In this document: positions 44,361-53,507 of the stretch, piece by piece
Numbering within the stretch: position 1 is the first letter of the stretch
Layout of the letters: each line of letters opens with the position of its first letter
Assembly (NCBI RefSeq): GCF_026625565.1
Contig: NZ_CP112998.1
Location: 5,978,001 to 6,042,000 of the forward strand
Direction of reading: 5' to 3'
Length of the DNA: 64,000 nucleotides
From: Dyadobacter pollutisoli
GTDB taxonomy: Bacteria > Bacteroidota > Bacteroidia > Cytophagales > Spirosomataceae
Notes under the pieces: generated by a model
Told to the model about the DNA's origin: nothing
Databases searched by the model: none
The model's input: only the letters and a program-made list of their open reading frames with translations
Made by a program: the position numbers and the translations under genes

Positions 44361-44843
44361 CTAGTTTGCTTTGGTGATTAGCAAGGCCGATGTCAGAGGT
44401 GATTTTTGTAAGTCTTTCCCGTTATGCTGAAAATGGGTGAACTCATATAGCGTAAAGCATTTGGTATTCCTTTGCTGATACCAAACATCCAATGTGTCGG
44501 AATCCAGGCTGTTCAATTGAAGTATTAATGATGATTTCCCTTTGTTATTTTTTCGACAATCCGCCAAAAAAACGTATCCCCTCTCAGCGGGAATATATTG
44601 GGAGGTCATATATAACCACTGCTTCTCTTCAAGATCGAAAAGCTTTACGGAATCAACCGAATAGTACGACCGGGTCGAATCCACGAGGTTCTTTCCCGCA
44701 GCGTCAACAATTGAGAACCTGATAGGTGTAGACACCGGAGCATCGACCGTGTCTGAGCAATTATCACAAGCTAGAAAAGCTAGGCTAAATGCTGCAAAGA
44801 AGTGCAATATAATGGGTCGGATACAGTCTGCTTTCATTTGCAT
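44361..44843 (-). CDS. Putative lipoprotein
   Basis: A 160-residue protein with a lipoprotein-like signal (IILHFFAAFSLAFLAC) whose cysteine is followed by DNCSD. The start may be the ATG at 44837. The mature part is a single beta-rich domain (IRFSIVDAAGKNLVDSTRSYYSVDSVKLFDL). It lies 66 bases upstream of the barrel-like gene on the same strand and may be paired with it. Family unknown. Confidence 0.7.
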   Translation of the reverse strand: MQMKADCIRPIILHFFAAFSLAFLACDNCSDTVDAPVSTPIRFSIVDAAGKNLVDSTRSYYSVDSVKLFDLEEKQWLYMTSQYIPAERGYVFLADCRKNNKGKSSLILQLNSLDSDTLDVWYQQRNTKCFTLYEFTHFQHNGKDLQKSPLTSALLITKAN

Positions 44844-44920
44844 CTAGTTTTCAGTATCGACACGGTTAAACCGTCTTTCGTTGCTTACTGCTTTTCCCAT
44901 TAACGACAAACGCGACCCGA

Positions 44921-45049
44921 ATGAAAGATTTAGAAATAAGACTGAAAAACAACCCCGATTCACTGGTTACCATGGACCAAATGTGCTTCATCGCCAATTC
45001 AGTCAATTTTAAGGTACATCATGAACCGGTTTGTAAAGTGGCCGACTGA
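44921..45049 (+). CDS. 42-codon open frame before the AraC gene, possibly its N-terminus
   Basis: Codes for 42 residues beginning MKDLEIRLKNNPDSLVTMDQ and ending HHEPVCKVAD, with the stop 5 bases before the AraC ATG and in another frame. It reads like real protein. Adding one base between 45037 and 45046 would remove the stop and join it to the AraC frame, giving a regulator of about 287 residues. It is either a separate leader gene or the cut-off N-terminus of the regulator. Confidence 0.5.
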   Translation: MKDLEIRLKNNPDSLVTMDQMCFIANSVNFKVHHEPVCKVAD

Positions 45050-45054
45050 CAGCC

Positions 45055-45783
45055 ATGTTTTTTAATCCCCTACTGACATACAGTTGTTACAGACAATCCT
45101 TTATTTTGCCATACGTTTCAGGATACGAGTACCGGGTCGGACATGTGCATGACATGCCTGATCAATGTACTATATTTTCACTCAGCGCGGATAGTTTGGA
45201 ACATTTGGGAAGTCAAAATCACGGGTTTTCGTGGTTCTTCAAAAATCCTGACCTGCAATCCATTCTGATCAAAGCTACTCCTGAGACGGAATATCTTCAC
45301 CATCACATATTCCGGATGATGGGCCAGCCACGGTTTCATCGCTTGCTTGCCGAAAAATTAATCACAGGCCTTTTCCTGAAGATACTTTCGTCTTCTCAAA
45401 ATGATACTTCCAGGTTTCAGCTGAGCTACAAGCAAAAACGAAACTACCTGCCGGTAATAGAACCGGTGATGGCCTTCATTAATGAATCGTTTGCTGAAAA
45501 TCTCTCCTTGTCGCAGCTGGCTGACATTGGAAATATGAGCCCCTATCATTTCAACAGGGTATTTAAACAAATCACCAATGCCAGTCCGTACAATTATCTT
45601 CTGCGTGTCAGGCTGCAACAGGCCAATCTTCAAATAGCCAATACTGATCTTCCGATCACGCCCATTGCTTTTTCGTGCGGCTTCAATAGTCTGGAAAACT
45701 TCTCGACGGCTTACAAAAATCAGTTCGGCCAGGCGCCCAGAACCGGTCGTTCGTTAAAACAGCAATTTTCCTCAAATGAATAA
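45055..45783 (+). CDS. AraC family transcriptional regulator, possibly N-terminally truncated
   Basis: 242 residues with a C-terminal double helix-turn-helix: LSLSQLADIGNMSPYHFNRVFKQITNASPYNYLLRVRLQQAN and LPITPIAFSCGFNSLENFSTAYKNQFGQAPR. The N-terminal half (FILPYVSGYEYRVGHVHDMPDQCTIFSLS) is a ligand-type domain that seems to begin midway, consistent with the frameshift described for 44921-45049. A DinB-like remnant follows, a pairing common in Bacteroidota. Confidence 0.82.
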   Translation: MFFNPLLTYSCYRQSFILPYVSGYEYRVGHVHDMPDQCTIFSLSADSLEHLGSQNHGFSWFFKNPDLQSILIKATPETEYLHHHIFRMMGQPRFHRLLAEKLITGLFLKILSSSQNDTSRFQLSYKQKRNYLPVIEPVMAFINESFAENLSLSQLADIGNMSPYHFNRVFKQITNASPYNYLLRVRLQQANLQIANTDLPITPIAFSCGFNSLENFSTAYKNQFGQAPRTGRSLKQQFSSNE

Positions 45784-45826
45784 AATTGCTTCGGGATAGT
45801 TTTGCTCATCACTAAACAACAATGCG

Positions 45827-45961
45827 ATGACAGAGCAACTGAAAACTATCCTTCACAATTCTAAAAATTATACACTGGCAGTAGCTGCCGCAATGCCAAC
45901 GAACTCATTATCAATGAGGTCGTTTTCTTTTTACAGTCTTTTCACCAAAGTAAAATCATGA
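45827..45961 (+). pseudogene. Truncated DinB-family gene
   Basis: The 44-codon frame begins MTEQLKTILHNSKNYTLAVA then AAMP, close to the usual DinB start, but after about 25 residues it turns into MPTNSLSMRSFSFYSLFTKVKS and stops. Normal DinB proteins have about 150-170 residues. The break lies at the edge of the exported-protein cluster: the stop codon overlaps the first base of the first shared promoter motif. Confidence 0.55.
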
Positions 45962-46003
45962 ATTTATGTGATTTACAGGCGGCTATATAGTGGGGAACTT
46001 TGA
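45961..46003 (+). promoter_or_regulatory. Shared 43-bp motif, copy 1
   Basis: Conserved blocks AATTTATG, GATTTACAG, ATAGT and AACTTTGA match copy 2 at 46728-46770 without gaps (34/43 identical). It ends 45 bases before the ATG at 46049. The final AACTTTG resembles a -7 element. Confidence 0.7.
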
Positions 46004-46048
46004 AATGTAGATTCAAAAATCAATCAAATCATTTTAAACGATCCTACC

Positions 46049-46705
46049 ATGAAAACGTTGACATCATTTCTGTCTCTCTGCTTTTTTGCCTGCGCCTCAC
46101 ACATGGCCTCTGCCAATGTGCCTGTAAATCCCTCGCTCATTACGGCCGACACCTCCGCCATTCCGCAGCGATTCCGCGTACTCATTCCCGCTCTTGAAAA
46201 ATACAGAGGCGAGTGGCCGCTGGAATTCCTTATCGCCTGGATCAAAAAAGAGTCTGACGGAAGCATTGCGAGCCATACCTCGCTCGACGAGCGCGGTTAT
46301 TTTCAGCTGCATCCCGACGAATCCAAAGCATTAAAAGTAGATCATGAAAAACTAAGTACCGACCGGGATTATTCTATTTATGCAGGTGTAAAACTGGTGG
46401 ACCTTCGGGGCGCTTCGGCAGCCAGATATGCAAAAATACTGGGTATAGACGCCTCAGGAGAGGTTTATCTGGGTCTTACCAAACTCATGCACTGGCTTCC
46501 TTACGGAGTTGAAAATATCGTTGAAGTCATGAAAAAGAAAGAGTTTGCCCCGGACAGCTGGGATGCTTTCAAAGCTTTTTGTGAAGAGAACAAAGACGAG
46601 ATCCAGGCTGGTATTAACAGAAAAGGAAAATGGCCGCTGGAAAGGGGAATCAAAAACGCGGACGACGTACTTTCCTATGCCCGGTCCATCAATGTAACAC
46701 CTTGA
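46049..46705 (+). CDS. Exported lysozyme-like (SLT-type) protein
   Basis: A 218-residue protein with signal peptide (MKTLTSFLSLCFFACASHMASA). The region FLIAWIKKESDGSIASHTSLDERGYFQLHPDESKAL matches the lytic-transglycosylase pattern: a helix ending in the catalytic glutamate (KKES), then GYFQLHP in place of the usual G-x-x-Q-x-x-P. It may cut peptidoglycan, perhaps to let an envelope assembly pass. It is the first gene of the cluster, with its own copy of the 43-bp motif. Confidence 0.7.
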   Translation: MKTLTSFLSLCFFACASHMASANVPVNPSLITADTSAIPQRFRVLIPALEKYRGEWPLEFLIAWIKKESDGSIASHTSLDERGYFQLHPDESKALKVDHEKLSTDRDYSIYAGVKLVDLRGASAARYAKILGIDASGEVYLGLTKLMHWLPYGVENIVEVMKKKEFAPDSWDAFKAFCEENKDEIQAGINRKGKWPLERGIKNADDVLSYARSINVTP

Positions 46706-46727
46706 TTTACCGCTTTCTAATATCATC

Positions 46728-46770
46728 AATTTATGCGATTTACAGACGCTTCAATAGTCGCCAACTTTGA
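46728..46770 (+). promoter_or_regulatory. Shared 43-bp motif, copy 2 (operon promoter candidate)
   Basis: Second copy of the motif at 45961, ending 46 bases before the ATG at 46817. The equal spacing to both start codons argues for a promoter. It would drive the nine-gene run 46817-61604. Confidence 0.7.
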
Positions 46771-46816
46771 TGCATCAAGTCAAAAACCGGTCATTATAAT
46801 TTAAACAAATCGAAAC

Positions 46817-47968
46817 ATGAAAACAGTGTTATTTCTATCGATCATCACCTGCTTTGTTTCCTTTCGCACATTGGCGCAGGCGACGGACCCGGCCATCGAG
46901 TTTGAACTCGAAAAGGACGATGCACTTAAAATACGTGAGATTTCGACCCGTGTACTCCAAATTAATCAGGATATGCTCAACAATTCTGCCTCCGCATTTG
47001 ATGCAGTTTTCAGCAGACTGGACGGCGTCAAGGTTGAATCCTCGGATTTTGAAAGTGTCTGGACATTCAGTTTTACAAAGGTTTTGGAGAAAGTTTTGCA
47101 AAATACCGTCATCGATCACATTCCTGGGGCTTCGTTCGGTGTGGATCTGTTGAAAGACGTTTACGCGCTGGATCAGGCCCGGCAAGAGAAGGAAATACGG
47201 ATCGAAAATGCATTGGCAACTAACCGAATGAAAGAAATTCTGGCCCAGATAGCCGAGCGCAGAACGACAACGTTTAGCCTTGACCGTACAGGTATTGAAG
47301 CTATTCTACTGGCCAAATTCAAAGCAGACGGACGTACTTATCTCAATAATGCGGCCAGCGGACTGGATCAGATGGAAGCTGCATTACAAAAAACACAGGG
47401 CGGCGTTAAAATTCAGACGCTACTTTTCGAGTTCAAAATCCTTGAAGAGCTTATCAATGGTGTCGCCAAATCCTACAAAAACAAGGAATTCATGATGTGC
47501 GAGGTATGGGTGACAGGCTGCGACCGGGGCGGATGGGAATCATCCTACACTACTCCTACATCCGCCTGCCCCATTATCGAGAAAGCCAAATTCACATTTA
47601 CAGGCGACCTGGCGTCGCAATTTACAGCCGCTGCCAACGCAGTACTCATTCCATTCAGAATAATGCCTGACATGCAATCCAGGCTCTACCTGCCCGATCT
47701 TGACGTGGATTTTCACATGAAAATTCACCCTCCCGACTGTGACAGGGACTGCTCGATCATGATACCCGTCACCCGAAAAGGTGGAAAAATGTACATCGGT
47801 AGCAAGGTGGGCTGGAGGGACTGCAGTAGCTACGGCATATTCCTGATGGCTTTGGATCAATACAGTAAGCTCAAACCATTAACGAATGCTATCATCGACC
47901 GTATACGCCCCGCCAAGAATCTCGCATTTGACGAGATATTCTATGAAGATGTCAAAGTCCACAAATAG
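46817..47968 (+). CDS. Exported helical protein of unknown family
   Basis: The 383-residue protein has a signal peptide (MKTVLFLSIITCFVSFRTLAQ). Residues ~30-240 are mostly helical (DDALKIREISTRVLQINQDMLNNSASAFDAVF, LDQARQEKEIRIENALATNRMKEILAQIAERR) with an amphipathic stretch VIDHIPGASFGVDLLKDVY. The C-terminal ~150 residues contain eight or so cysteines (MMCEVWVTGCDRGG, PPDCDRDCSIMIP, GWRDCSSYG), probably disulfides outside the cell. First gene of the operon and not a paralogue of the later ones. No recognised family. Confidence 0.75.
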   Translation: MKTVLFLSIITCFVSFRTLAQATDPAIEFELEKDDALKIREISTRVLQINQDMLNNSASAFDAVFSRLDGVKVESSDFESVWTFSFTKVLEKVLQNTVIDHIPGASFGVDLLKDVYALDQARQEKEIRIENALATNRMKEILAQIAERRTTTFSLDRTGIEAILLAKFKADGRTYLNNAASGLDQMEAALQKTQGGVKIQTLLFEFKILEELINGVAKSYKNKEFMMCEVWVTGCDRGGWESSYTTPTSACPIIEKAKFTFTGDLASQFTAAANAVLIPFRIMPDMQSRLYLPDLDVDFHMKIHPPDCDRDCSIMIPVTRKGGKMYIGSKVGWRDCSSYGIFLMALDQYSKLKPLTNAIIDRIRPAKNLAFDEIFYEDVKVHK

Positions 47969-48017
47969 CTGAAAAAGAATCAGTTCCATCTTTCCCGGAC
48001 ATTCTAAATTCAAAGTC

Positions 48018-49820
48018 ATGAAAAAATTAATCTTGCTGATGCTCCTCAGCCTGGATGGCTATTGCATTGTAAAATACGACGAAGGCCGGCTGATGATCAA
48101 CGGGGTACAGCTTCTTCAGGACCTGAAAGACCCTACCGCTTATTACTACCTTCCGCAATTTCCCCGAATCGCCAGAAAAGACGACAACAGCTTCGAATTT
48201 CTGTGCATTAAATACGTGAGCAAGGCTAGTAATGAGAATAATGGAGGGATTTTTCATGCGCTCATTGAATTCAGTTTGCCCGACGACATGATCGGCGCCA
48301 TTGAAACTGAGCTTAAAAAGCAGGTACCGGGAGCCAAAATTGCGGGCCCGGTACCCATGCAGCAGGCGATGGTGGACGGGGAGGACGGTATGGCGAACAT
48401 CAAGGTCGTTTCGGCGATCATGAATGAGGGCGAGAACAATAAATTTCTGAAAGGAAAGGTACTGACCTCTGCATTTGCTCCTTTCCTGCCTAAGTCCCGT
48501 GCAGCCATTGCTGTAAACCTGAATCAGGAAGGCGCTACATTGTTATGGGAGTCGTTTAAAGGGAACACTTCCGACGTATCGGTTTCATTACAAGGATATT
48601 ACGAGGCTTATGTACAGGGTTACAATGCTTCCGTTTCTGTGGAAGTATCGACATTGTATGCGCATTTCAGCAAGATCATGTCCAATCAGGAAGGGTTTGA
48701 TAAGTCGCAGATCCGGAAGGTCGTAGATGATCTGCAGCAAAGCCAGGTGATGAAAGTCGAGGTTTTTGACCGCTCGGAAGGGCTGGGTATTAAGGCCGAT
48801 AACATGCAGAAAATCCTTGATCTGGTCACGGAAAAGCTAACTACCCTACTCTTCGACAGCCAAAATGGGTGGGCAGTATTACCCGAAAAAGAGAAGGCCG
48901 TTGAAAAAGGACAACTGGCCGGAAGGCAGCAGGCAGGTTGGCTGAACCGACTTTTTCGGGGTGTTGAAAACAATGCGTATTACACTGACCATCAGTTTGT
49001 TTTAAAGGACATCAAAGACATCAGGACGCGTCAGTTTTATCTGAACCTGAGCAAAGCCACGTCCATAAAAGTACCCGTATTCGCTTCCGGGAACCTGAGT
49101 GGGCTGTACAATGAGCTTACTACTCAAAGCCCAGATAAATACTTCCGCACTGTGTTTCTGGACGATCCGGATTTTCAGAAACGGGAGGTAGCATTTCAGC
49201 TCGACGGTTCTTTCGCGGAGACATTCTCGGATCTGCTCAACTTTGTATCGGTCACATTCAGAAAGGCCTATGCTACTGGTGAAAACGATGTTTCCGAGGA
49301 CATTGTGATCCGCAAGACCGACGTTGAAAAAGGTTCTGACCTCAAAATTGTGAAGTATCCCCGTCTAGGTTTGAAAGGTGAAAACTGGCTGGACTACCAG
49401 TACAAGATCGATTGGAGCCTGAAAGGAAACAACATTTCGATCAGGGAACCGGCTGATAGCAACGGCTGGATCAAGGCAAACGGGTCGTCGGTTATTCTGG
49501 TGCCGCCTTTCAAAAAGCGGGTTGTAGAACTGGAATTTGATAAAAATATGATGAAAGAAAGGGGCTACATTTCAGCCAATATCCGCTTTTTCGTCGTGCT
49601 CAACAGGCAGCCACAGACGCAGAAAAGTTTTTCCCTGAAACAAAGCGACGCAAGCGCCTCATTGAAATTCTCCCTTTTTCACGATGATAATGAGGCGGTT
49701 GCCTATCAAATCACATGGTATGGCAATACGGGAAAGGTGGAGGAAGACTTGAAAGAATTAGCAAGAGGAGAAAACTACCTCTACCTGCAGACACCGGCCA
49801 CCAGTCAATTACAGAAATGA
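48018..49820 (+). CDS. YYYLP-family exported paralogue 1
   Basis: 600 residues with a signal-like start (MKKLILLMLLSLDGYC). Conserved blocks: YYYLP (42-46) and FEFLCIKYVS; GGIFHALIEFSLPDDMIGAIETELKKQVPGAKIAGPV; ATLLWESFKGNTSDVSVSL; then DDPDFQKREVAFQLDGSFAETFSDLLNFVSVTFRKAY and NWLDYQYKIDWSLKGN near residue 456. I do not know the family. The stop codon overlaps the next gene (ATGA), so translation is coupled. Confidence 0.8.
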   Translation: MKKLILLMLLSLDGYCIVKYDEGRLMINGVQLLQDLKDPTAYYYLPQFPRIARKDDNSFEFLCIKYVSKASNENNGGIFHALIEFSLPDDMIGAIETELKKQVPGAKIAGPVPMQQAMVDGEDGMANIKVVSAIMNEGENNKFLKGKVLTSAFAPFLPKSRAAIAVNLNQEGATLLWESFKGNTSDVSVSLQGYYEAYVQGYNASVSVEVSTLYAHFSKIMSNQEGFDKSQIRKVVDDLQQSQVMKVEVFDRSEGLGIKADNMQKILDLVTEKLTTLLFDSQNGWAVLPEKEKAVEKGQLAGRQQAGWLNRLFRGVENNAYYTDHQFVLKDIKDIRTRQFYLNLSKATSIKVPVFASGNLSGLYNELTTQSPDKYFRTVFLDDPDFQKREVAFQLDGSFAETFSDLLNFVSVTFRKAYATGENDVSEDIVIRKTDVEKGSDLKIVKYPRLGLKGENWLDYQYKIDWSLKGNNISIREPADSNGWIKANGSSVILVPPFKKRVVELEFDKNMMKERGYISANIRFFVVLNRQPQTQKSFSLKQSDASASLKFSLFHDDNEAVAYQITWYGNTGKVEEDLKELARGENYLYLQTPATSQLQK

Positions 49821-51526
49821 TGAAAACGCTCATCCTATCATTCATTCTCGTACTTACGGGCATACATTACGCAGCCGCGCAACAAATTTCCATTGATCGC
49901 GGGATCAAAGCGGGTGGTCTGTGGTGCTTTCCGCTGGCCTCGGATTCGCTGACTTACTACTACCTGCCTGCGTCGGCCAGCCTAGCGACAACGGAAAAAG
50001 GGCTGCCTGGGTTTTCGTTTCTGAGGTATGTGACTTTGCAGGAAAATACGTCCGGAAAATCCATTTCTGACGCTGGTGGTGGGGCGGTACTACATTTTCT
50101 GGTGACCTACAATACTACTGACGAGCAGGTCCGCAAAGCAGAAAGTATCTTACAGAAAAAAGGCGCTCCAAAGGCTACGATCAAAGGCCCTGTTGTTTTT
50201 AAAAAGGCCCGGTACTCGCTGATTTCCTCCACATTGGATCGCGATCAGAGTCACGTGTTGCGGACTGGCGAGGCGCCCGTCCTTGAAAACAGCAGCCTGG
50301 CGTTTTCATTTGAGTTAACTCCCGTAGATTCCAAAATCCTGCTGGAAAGCTTCAAAACCGGTACTTCTGATGTTTCAGTGATCTTTGATTTCACATTCGA
50401 AGGCCTGACCGATTCATACGACGCCAAGCTGGAAGTGGATTGGGCCAAAACGCATCTCGAAAACTCAGGCGGGGTCACCGCCAAAATCTACTACTTCGGC
50501 ACGGACGTTCAGATCGAGATCGATAAGCTGATGCGGAAGGAGGCGATCCGGCTCACTACCAGCGGTGAGAACCGTACCATGGAAGCATTGGTGGACAGGG
50601 TTTATAACAAAATGATAGAGCTTCTGTACGAACCGGTACGGCCCGAAACAGAAACCAAACCGACCGACGACATCACAGATCTGATCCCGAAAACCATTGC
50701 CAATTCGCTTAAAGAAGTGCAGAAAGCCATTCCTTTTGCTCTCAATGCTTCTTACAAAAGGCGATCGACCCGAACCGAGGGTAGCACGGTTTACGACTTC
50801 AAAGGGAGGTCTACGATAGAACGGCACCATTTCCTCACATTCAATATCGGTGACATTTACAGCAGGTATGGGGCCGATCCGGCTGTTTTTCGGGATGTTC
50901 CATTGTCCGACGAAACATTCCAGCAACGTGAAGTCAGCATTAACATTGATGGCGCCGTTGAAAGGGATTTTAACAATATGGTCAACAATGTCGTGGTCAC
51001 GCTTCGGAAAATCCACCAGGACAGTTCGGTGACCGTCAAAGAAATTTTGATCAATAAAGAATTTTTCAAAAAAAGCACGAGCCCCTCCCTGTCCTACCTC
51101 AACCAGGGCGACCACGACCGGATGCGGTGGCTCAACTACGAATACCAGGTAACGTGGCAATTCCCCGGCGGCGGTCGGCTGGCTTCGGAATGGACAAAGG
51201 CAAATTCTCCGGTCGTCAATATTTATCTGCCTTACAAAAGATGGAAGATGGATTTCAGCGGGGACATGAAAAAGCTCGAAGAAATGGGCATAGTGGCCAT
51301 TTCAGTGCAAGCAAGCTATCCGTTTGCGGGGCTGCAAAAACCTGAACGCATCACGATCAAGCCTCCCGAAAACCTGGAAAGCAGAAACCTGGAAATCACG
51401 GTACCGAACGACCAGCAGGAGATCGATTACAGCATTACCTGGATCAGGAAGGACGGTAGTCGGCTTACCCGCGAAGGGAAAGACAAACATGGATTGGTAT
51501 TCATTGATAATGTGCCTGTTAACTAA
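49817..51526 (+). CDS. YYYLP-family exported paralogue 2
   Basis: 569 residues from the first ATG of ATGATGA; the second ATG works equally. Signal peptide MMKTLILSFILVLTGIHYAAAQ. Blocks: YYYLP (47-51) with FSFLRYVT; GGAVLHFLVTYNTTDEQVRKAESIL...GPVVFKKARYSLISS; TGEAPVLENSSLAFSFELTPVDSKILLESFKTGTSDVSVIF; REVSINIDGAVERDFNNMVNNVVVTLRKIH; and RWLNYEYQVTWQFPGG. It runs directly from paralogue 1 and is followed by paralogue 3 after 11 bases. Confidence 0.8.
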   Translation: MMKTLILSFILVLTGIHYAAAQQISIDRGIKAGGLWCFPLASDSLTYYYLPASASLATTEKGLPGFSFLRYVTLQENTSGKSISDAGGGAVLHFLVTYNTTDEQVRKAESILQKKGAPKATIKGPVVFKKARYSLISSTLDRDQSHVLRTGEAPVLENSSLAFSFELTPVDSKILLESFKTGTSDVSVIFDFTFEGLTDSYDAKLEVDWAKTHLENSGGVTAKIYYFGTDVQIEIDKLMRKEAIRLTTSGENRTMEALVDRVYNKMIELLYEPVRPETETKPTDDITDLIPKTIANSLKEVQKAIPFALNASYKRRSTRTEGSTVYDFKGRSTIERHHFLTFNIGDIYSRYGADPAVFRDVPLSDETFQQREVSINIDGAVERDFNNMVNNVVVTLRKIHQDSSVTVKEILINKEFFKKSTSPSLSYLNQGDHDRMRWLNYEYQVTWQFPGGGRLASEWTKANSPVVNIYLPYKRWKMDFSGDMKKLEEMGIVAISVQASYPFAGLQKPERITIKPPENLESRNLEITVPNDQQEIDYSITWIRKDGSRLTREGKDKHGLVFIDNVPVN

Positions 51527-51537
51527 ATTTTTGACCT

Positions 51538-53493
51538 ATGAAAATACATACTATTGGTCTGTACCTGCTGATTGCAGCAGCGATAGCCCCTCAAATATCC
51601 CGGGCTCAGACTTTGGATTACAACAACAAAGTTGAGATCGCCCTGAATGACGGATTGAATATTGTTTTGTTCGGAAAGGCGCCGGCGATGGGCAGTACCG
51701 CCATGTCGGGTGAATATTATTACCTGCCTACGAACATCCGGTTGTCCAAACGGGAAGACGGTGTACCTAAGTTTCTATTCATCAAATACACGACCGACGC
51801 GAAGGAAACCAATGGCGGCGTACAGGGTGCATTAATGCATTTTATGATGGAATGGGGGCTGACTGCACAGCAAGAACAAGAGCTCCAATCCAAACTGGAA
51901 CAGAAACTACAAAGCTCGGCGGGTGGTGTGAGGCCGGTAGTAAAAGGCCCGGTGGAACTGGAATCGGGCGAGAATTCATTCAGCATTATTTCTGCCTCGC
52001 TGTCCGACGAAAAATCTGCCAAGATCATGCACACAGGACGCGCACCTGCATTCCCTGGCGCTACACTTGCGGCGAGTGTCAAAATGGATAAGTATGCGGC
52101 ACAGCTCATGTCGACGACTTTGGAAAAAACACGTTCGATCTCCGACCTGAGCCTCAAACTGGATTTGAAATACAAACTCCTGACCCCGTCGGTACAGGGA
52201 AGAATCACATTCGACTGGTCGAAACTGGAACAAATGACGCGGTCGGTGAAAGATGAGATCGATGTGGAAAAGAAACGGGTAAGTAGTGGATTTTTAGGGT
52301 TATGGTCTTCCAATCAGATCCAGAAAATCACCAGAACCCAGGTTGATAGCCTCAAAAAGCTATTACTAGAAACCAAGGTCGTGAAGGTTGAAATTGAGAA
52401 ATATCAGGAAAACAGCGCCATTGCGGACAAGCTGATCGAGCATTTTACAGAAATGTTCATCAACTCCATTGCCGATCGAAGCTCAGAGGGATTACCCGCA
52501 ACTACCCCTACCGAAAGTGCCGATGAGCCAGTCAAAGATGCTGATATACGACATAGCTGGAGCATTAATAAGTCCAAGCTGGAAAGCAAGATCTCCAAGA
52601 AGATCGAAACATTTGACCTCGCGCTCAGGACTACCATTTCCTACCCGGTCACCATTGTTGGCAACTTATCGGACTGGTACAATGGCGTGAGACATAACCA
52701 GGCTTGTGTGGCGTCCGTCAACCTGGCTGATCCGTTTTTTCAGCATCGTGACATCCGTTTTATACTGGATCTGGAAGCTGAACAGATTTTTCAGCAGGAA
52801 GTGAATTATGTAACGGTGTATGTCCGTAAAACGCGAAGCAGCGGCGACCCATTCACAGAAGATATCACCATTGACAGGGATTATCTGAAAAAAACCGGCA
52901 CGCAGGCGAGCGTCACGTATGCCCGCAATGGTGACAACAGCAATGATACTTACGAATACAGAATGCAATGGAGCTTGAAGGGAAATATCAGGTACCCCGA
53001 AAATCCGCCCTGGCTGCGCGGAGAATGGCAGGGCGTGACATTGGGCGCACCGGTGACGCCGCGTACCATTGAATTCGAAGGTGATCTGGAACAACTCAAA
53101 CTGATGCAGATCAGCCGGGCGGTGTTGCAGGTTCGCTACAAGAAATTCGGAATGGAAACCGAATCGGAGATACCGCTCAGCGCGGCAGGTGGACAGCCCA
53201 TTGTCCAAAAAATGATCCTCGTGGACCGGGACACGCAGGGATACGCCTACCGGATGGTTTTTACCCACAAAACAGAAGGCAAGCTGGCGCTGGACTGGAG
53301 TGCAAAAATCAACGATGGCTACGTCTATGCGAGCATTCCTGAACAGTTCAATGACAAGACTTCGGCTATTTTTCAAAAAGCGGCCGAGGCTGGAAAGATC
53401 ATCGCGGCAGGTACAGGATCTGAAAAAGTGGTCCAGAAAGGCACGGAAGTGCTCGAAAAATTCAAGGACATCTACAAAGTCATTACTAAATAA
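51538..53493 (+). CDS. YYYLP-family exported paralogue 3
   Basis: 651 residues, signal peptide MKIHTIGLYLLIAAAIAPQISRA. Blocks: EYYYLP (59-64), VPKFLFIKYTT, GGVQGALMHFMMEWGLTAQQEQELQSKLEQ, GPVELESGENSFSIISASL, TGRAPAFPGATLAASVKMDKYAAQLMSTTL, DPFFQHRDIRFILDLEAEQIFQQEVNYVTVYVRK and TYEYRMQWSLKGN. It has a longer C-terminus than the others, ending with a helix (SAIFQKAAEAGKIIAAGTGSEKVVQKGTEVLEKFKDIYKVITK). Confidence 0.8.
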   Translation: MKIHTIGLYLLIAAAIAPQISRAQTLDYNNKVEIALNDGLNIVLFGKAPAMGSTAMSGEYYYLPTNIRLSKREDGVPKFLFIKYTTDAKETNGGVQGALMHFMMEWGLTAQQEQELQSKLEQKLQSSAGGVRPVVKGPVELESGENSFSIISASLSDEKSAKIMHTGRAPAFPGATLAASVKMDKYAAQLMSTTLEKTRSISDLSLKLDLKYKLLTPSVQGRITFDWSKLEQMTRSVKDEIDVEKKRVSSGFLGLWSSNQIQKITRTQVDSLKKLLLETKVVKVEIEKYQENSAIADKLIEHFTEMFINSIADRSSEGLPATTPTESADEPVKDADIRHSWSINKSKLESKISKKIETFDLALRTTISYPVTIVGNLSDWYNGVRHNQACVASVNLADPFFQHRDIRFILDLEAEQIFQQEVNYVTVYVRKTRSSGDPFTEDITIDRDYLKKTGTQASVTYARNGDNSNDTYEYRMQWSLKGNIRYPENPPWLRGEWQGVTLGAPVTPRTIEFEGDLEQLKLMQISRAVLQVRYKKFGMETESEIPLSAAGGQPIVQKMILVDRDTQGYAYRMVFTHKTEGKLALDWSAKINDGYVYASIPEQFNDKTSAIFQKAAEAGKIIAAGTGSEKVVQKGTEVLEKFKDIYKVITK

Positions 53494-53507
53494 TTTCTCA
53501 CAAAATC

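Noticed and set aside
48018..53493. SusC/SusD-type nutrient uptake locus
   Set aside because: No TonB-dependent receptor plug, TonB box or SusD fold motif is visible in any of the proteins; only the IPT-propeller lipoprotein recalls such loci.
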